Assembly: GCA_965279705.1 (NCBI GenBank)
Contig: OZ257257.1
Span: 2,108,001-2,172,000 of the forward strand
DNA length: 64,000 bases
Direction: 5' to 3'
DNA from: Stagnimonas sp965279705
Lineage (GTDB): Bacteria > Pseudomonadota > Gammaproteobacteria > Nevskiales > Nevskiaceae
Made by a program: the position numbers and the translations under genes. Shown one piece after another: positions 61,410 to 64,000 of the stretch (within the stretch, counting starts at the first letter, position 1; every line of letters begins with the position of its first letter). The notes below the pieces were generated by a model. That model was not told where the DNA came from. It was given only the letters and a program-made list of their open reading frames with translations, and ran no database searches.

Positions 61410-61730
61410 CTAGACCGCGAAACTCTCACCGCAACCACATTCGCCCTTCACGTTCGGGTTGATGAACTTGAAGGCTTCGTTGAGGCCATCGCGCTGGAAG
61501 TCGAGCGTGATGCCGTCGAGCTTGTCGAGCTGCTCGGTCTTGACCACCACCTTCGCACCTTCGGTTTCGAACACTTGGTCGCCCGGCTCGATGGCGTCTG
61601 CGTAATCCAGCACGTAAGCCCAGCCGGAGCAGCCGGATTTCTTAACGCCCAAGCGCAGGCCCACGCCGCTGCCGCGCTTGGCAAGCTGGGCATTGATGCG
61701 TTTGGCGGCAGGGGGGGTGAGCTGGATCAT
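61410..61730 (-). CDS. iscA: Iron-sulfur cluster assembly protein IscA
   Basis: A-type Fe-S carrier of 106 aa. The three conserved cysteines are Cys34 in KKSGCSGWAY and Cys98 and Cys100 in GECGCGESF. The family length is about 107 aa. It overlaps the stop of the desulfurase-IscU fusion gene by 4 bases, so the two are coupled. Confidence 0.95.
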   Translation of the reverse strand: MIQLTPPAAKRINAQLAKRGSGVGLRLGVKKSGCSGWAYVLDYADAIEPGDQVFETEGAKVVVKTEQLDKLDGITLDFQRDGLNEAFKFINPNVKGECGCGESFAV

Positions 61731-63277
61731 GGAGTGGCAATCGACTTGAGGGCGTCTTCGCCCATGAGTGCACAGTGGAGCTTGTCGTCAGGGATTTCAA
61801 GCACGCGTCGCAATTCCGCCGTCGTCAGCGCCTGCAATTCGGCAATGCTCTTGCCGATGGCCCAAACCGCCAGCCAGTGACCAACGGCAATGCCCACGGG
61901 ACACCCGAACGCGGTGAAGCGCGCATCAACCACCCGACTTTCGGTCACTCGCAGGTGCAGGGCCAACCAGGAGGCACTCGCCCGGTTCTCGACCTTCACG
62001 GTCACCACATCGGCAGTGCCGGCTGCGAACTCACCGCTGTTGCTGGCGGCCTCCAGAAACTGCGTCCAGAGCGGGGCTGGATAGTCAAACACGTTGTCTG
62101 AAGCGGGCGCTGCGAGCCTGCCTGCGGCATCGCCGCTGATTTCGCGTAGCCAAAGCACCGCGTCGGTCAGCTGCTGCGCGGCCGTATCGATCTCGGCCTC
62201 GGTCGTATTACGCCCCAGCGAGAACCGCAGACTGGCATTGGCCAGGGCATCGTTGCGGCCCAAGGCTCGCAAAACATAGCTCGGCTCCCGCGTGGCACTC
62301 GAGCATGCCGAACCGGAAGACACGGCCAGCGCCGGCAACATCGCCCGCAGCGCCTCACCTTCCACCCCTTCAAAACTCACGTTGAGGATGTGCGGTGCCA
62401 CTGCGCCGCTGCCATTGCGATGCAGACGTAGTAGCGCTTGAAGGCGCACCCACAGCCGGTCACGCAGCGCGCCGATGCGCGCGGCATCGTCAGCCAAGCG
62501 GGTGCCAGCGAGCGCAAACGCAGCGCCCATGCCGACGCACTGATGCGGTGCCAAGGTGCCGCTGCGCATCCCCTGCTCATGCCCGCCACCGTGCAGTTGC
62601 GGTGCCACGCGCGCACGCGGCCGCTTGCGCACGAACAGCGCACCAATACCCTTGGGGCCATAAATCTTGTGGGCGCTGAGCGAGAGCAGATCGATTGGCG
62701 TCATAGCTAGGTCGATTGGCAGCTTGCCCGCTGCCTGCACCGCATCGACATGCAGCAGCACACAGCGCTCACGCAAAAGCGGCGCGAGCTTCTCGACCTC
62801 GTTGATCGTACCCAGCTCGTTGCTGACCCACATCAGCGACACCAGCACGGTCTGCGGCGTAAGGGCATCCATCACTTGCTGCGCCGTGACGCAGCCATCG
62901 CGGCCCGGCTTGAGATAAGTGACGCGCAGGCCACGTGCGCCATGCACCGATTCGAGATGGCGGCAGGTGTCGAGCACGCACTTGTGCTCGGTCTTGCTGG
63001 TGACGATGTGGGCGTTGTCGACGCCGCGAAACTCCAGCGCGCCCTTGATGGCGAGGTTGTTGGCCTCGGTAGCACCGCTGGTCCAGATGATCTCTTCAGC
63101 GGTCGCGCCGATCAGCGCGGCCACTTGCCCGCGCGCTGCTTCAACTGCCTTTTTTGCCTTGCGCCCGGGCCCGTGATCGCTGGCGGGATTGGCGAACACA
63201 TCCGTGAGATAGGGCTGCATCGCCGTCAGCACTTCGGGGGCCAACGGAGTGGTGGCGGCGTAGTCGAGATAGATCAT
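61727..63277 (-). CDS. Cysteine desulfurase fused to a degenerate IscU-like domain
   Basis: A 516-aa fusion. Residues 1-380 are a cysteine desulfurase of IscS type, with the PLP lysine K204 in SLSAHKIYGPKG and the sulfur-carrying Cys325 in SSGSACSS. Residues about 397-516 resemble IscU, with VVDARFTAFGCP near 449-460 and DDKLHCALMGEDALKSI at 497-513. Two scaffold cysteines are kept (Cys459 and Cys502, equal to E. coli C63 and C106), but the first (C37) aligns with Ala433 and the Asp39 position is not kept. The start overlaps the preceding desulfurase gene by 4 bases. It may be a desulfurase with a regulatory or alternative scaffold domain. Confidence 0.88.
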   Translation of the reverse strand: MIYLDYAATTPLAPEVLTAMQPYLTDVFANPASDHGPGRKAKKAVEAARGQVAALIGATAEEIIWTSGATEANNLAIKGALEFRGVDNAHIVTSKTEHKCVLDTCRHLESVHGARGLRVTYLKPGRDGCVTAQQVMDALTPQTVLVSLMWVSNELGTINEVEKLAPLLRERCVLLHVDAVQAAGKLPIDLAMTPIDLLSLSAHKIYGPKGIGALFVRKRPRARVAPQLHGGGHEQGMRSGTLAPHQCVGMGAAFALAGTRLADDAARIGALRDRLWVRLQALLRLHRNGSGAVAPHILNVSFEGVEGEALRAMLPALAVSSGSACSSATREPSYVLRALGRNDALANASLRFSLGRNTTEAEIDTAAQQLTDAVLWLREISGDAAGRLAAPASDNVFDYPAPLWTQFLEAASNSGEFAAGTADVVTVKVENRASASWLALHLRVTESRVVDARFTAFGCPVGIAVGHWLAVWAIGKSIAELQALTTAELRRVLEIPDDKLHCALMGEDALKSIATP

Positions 63278-64000
63278 TTGCCCTGCCCTGCAAAGCCCGC
63301 CAATGCCGTGAGAAAGCCCTCGACTTCATCCGCCGTATTGCTCTTGCCAAAGCTGACGCGGATCGCGCCCTTGGCAGTCTCGGCATCGACGCCCATCGCC
63401 AGTAAAACATGGCTGGGCTCGCCGCTACCACTGGCGCAGGCGGAGCCGCTGCTGACGGCGTAACCCTTGCGGTCCAAGTGCATCAGCAGGGCTTCGCCAT
63501 CCCACCCGGCGAGAGCGAACTGGCTGGTATTGGCAAGGCGTTCGGTCGCGGTGCCAAACAGGCTCACCGTAGGCATGGCACGCAGGCCGGTTTCGAGTTG
63601 CTGTTGCAGCGCTTTGACGTGCGTGGTGCGCTCTTCAAGCTCCAGCATCGCCAGCTCTGCCGCCGCACCAAAGCCGACGATGGCTGGCAGATTTTCGGTG
63701 CCGCCACGCAGGCCACGCTCCTGCGCGCCGCCGTGCAGCAGGGGGCCAAGGTCCACTTCAGCTTTCACGACCAGCGCACCGATGCCTTTGGGCCCGTAGA
63801 GTTTGTGGCTGCTCAAGGTGAGCAAATCCGCACCGCTCGCAGTGAATGACAAGGGCAGTTTGCCTGCGGCCTGTGTGGCATCGACATGCAGCCAGCCGCC
63901 AGCGGCATGTACGAGCGCTGCGGCTCGTGCCGTATCTTGGATCACGCCAGTTTCGTTGTTGGCGGCCATCAGGCTCGCCACCCGCACTGGCCTGCTTAAG
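63274..64000 (-). CDS. Second cysteine desulfurase, partial (5' end beyond window)
   Basis: The visible C-terminal 242 or so residues, starting SRPVRVASLMAANNETGV at the window edge, belong to a NifS/IscS-type desulfurase. The PLP lysine is in LSSHKLYGPKG and the active-site Cys in SSGSACASG near the C-terminal quarter; metal-free PLP contacts such as AGGWLHVDATQAAGK are present. It overlaps the fusion gene by 4 bases, so two desulfurases are coupled head to tail. The N-terminus is missing, so its full type is unknown. Confidence 0.88.
   Translation of the reverse strand, partial: LSRPVRVASLMAANNETGVIQDTARAAALVHAAGGWLHVDATQAAGKLPLSFTASGADLLTLSSHKLYGPKGIGALVVKAEVDLGPLLHGGAQERGLRGGTENLPAIVGFGAAAELAMLELEERTTHVKALQQQLETGLRAMPTVSLFGTATERLANTSQFALAGWDGEALLMHLDRKGYAVSSGSACASGSGEPSHVLLAMGVDAETAKGAIRVSFGKSNTADEVEGFLTALAGFAGQGK

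Overview
The window is high-GC (roughly 64% by eye), densely packed DNA from a member of the Pseudomonadota, either a beta- or a gammaproteobacterium. The clue is the housekeeping block ndk-rlmN-pilF-rodZ-ispG-hisS-yfgM-bamB-der at the right, an order shared by those two classes. Lipoprotein lipoboxes, a BamB homologue, a DcaP-like porin and a TPP riboswitch fit a Gram-negative. I cannot resolve the genus. No rRNA, tRNA, CRISPR array or prophage is visible, and no gene-free stretch exceeds 300 bases.

Left third (1-16.9 kb): a split histidine-utilisation locus using the five-step route (hutH, hutU, hutI, hutF, hutG). hutI and hutG lie directly behind a heme oxygenase and a bacteriophytochrome kinase (bphO-bphP), with only overlaps or a 3-base gap between genes. 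A receiver-EAL c-di-GMP phosphodiesterase is divergent from bphO. hutU-hutH, a secreted CocE-like lipoprotein hydrolase and hutF form the second block, preceded by a hipBA toxin-antitoxin pair with a clear promoter and operator, and by thiC with a TPP riboswitch.

17-31 kb: a plus-strand cluster of two paralogous metallophosphoesterase lipoproteins, a small exported protein and a diheme cytochrome c lipoprotein. Next come Nudix and rlmJ genes, a DcaP-like porin divergent from a LuxR-type response regulator, a receiver and multi-PAS hybrid kinase pair, a RIO-type kinase, two tiny lysine-rich proteins (31 and 58 aa) and an ABC-2 transporter.

31-45 kb: a four-gene Kai-like operon, kaiC-kaiB-kaiB'-PAS/GGDEF/EAL, each gene overlapping the next. 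It lies 59 bases behind a CrbS-like sodium:solute symporter-histidine kinase. Divergent from the kinase is an MHS-family transporter, followed by acs (acetyl-CoA synthetase). The motif GACCAAAGTC or a close variant recurs upstream of the transporter (twice), acs, and the distant LuxR-type regulator, which suggests one acetate/carboxylate regulon.

45-64 kb: a DUF3096-like membrane peptide, two further histidine kinases, a VOC protein, rdgC, an FHA protein and an LpxH-like phosphoesterase, then the conserved housekeeping block. A 272-bp palindromic MITE-like element with 33-bp inverted ends sits exactly in the rodZ-ispG gap. The window ends in an unusual Fe-S gene set: a cysteine desulfurase (cut by the edge), a second desulfurase fused to a degenerate IscU domain, and iscA.

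The dominant theme is signal transduction by light, acetate and possibly time, with c-di-GMP enzymes as outputs, wired next to catabolic genes.
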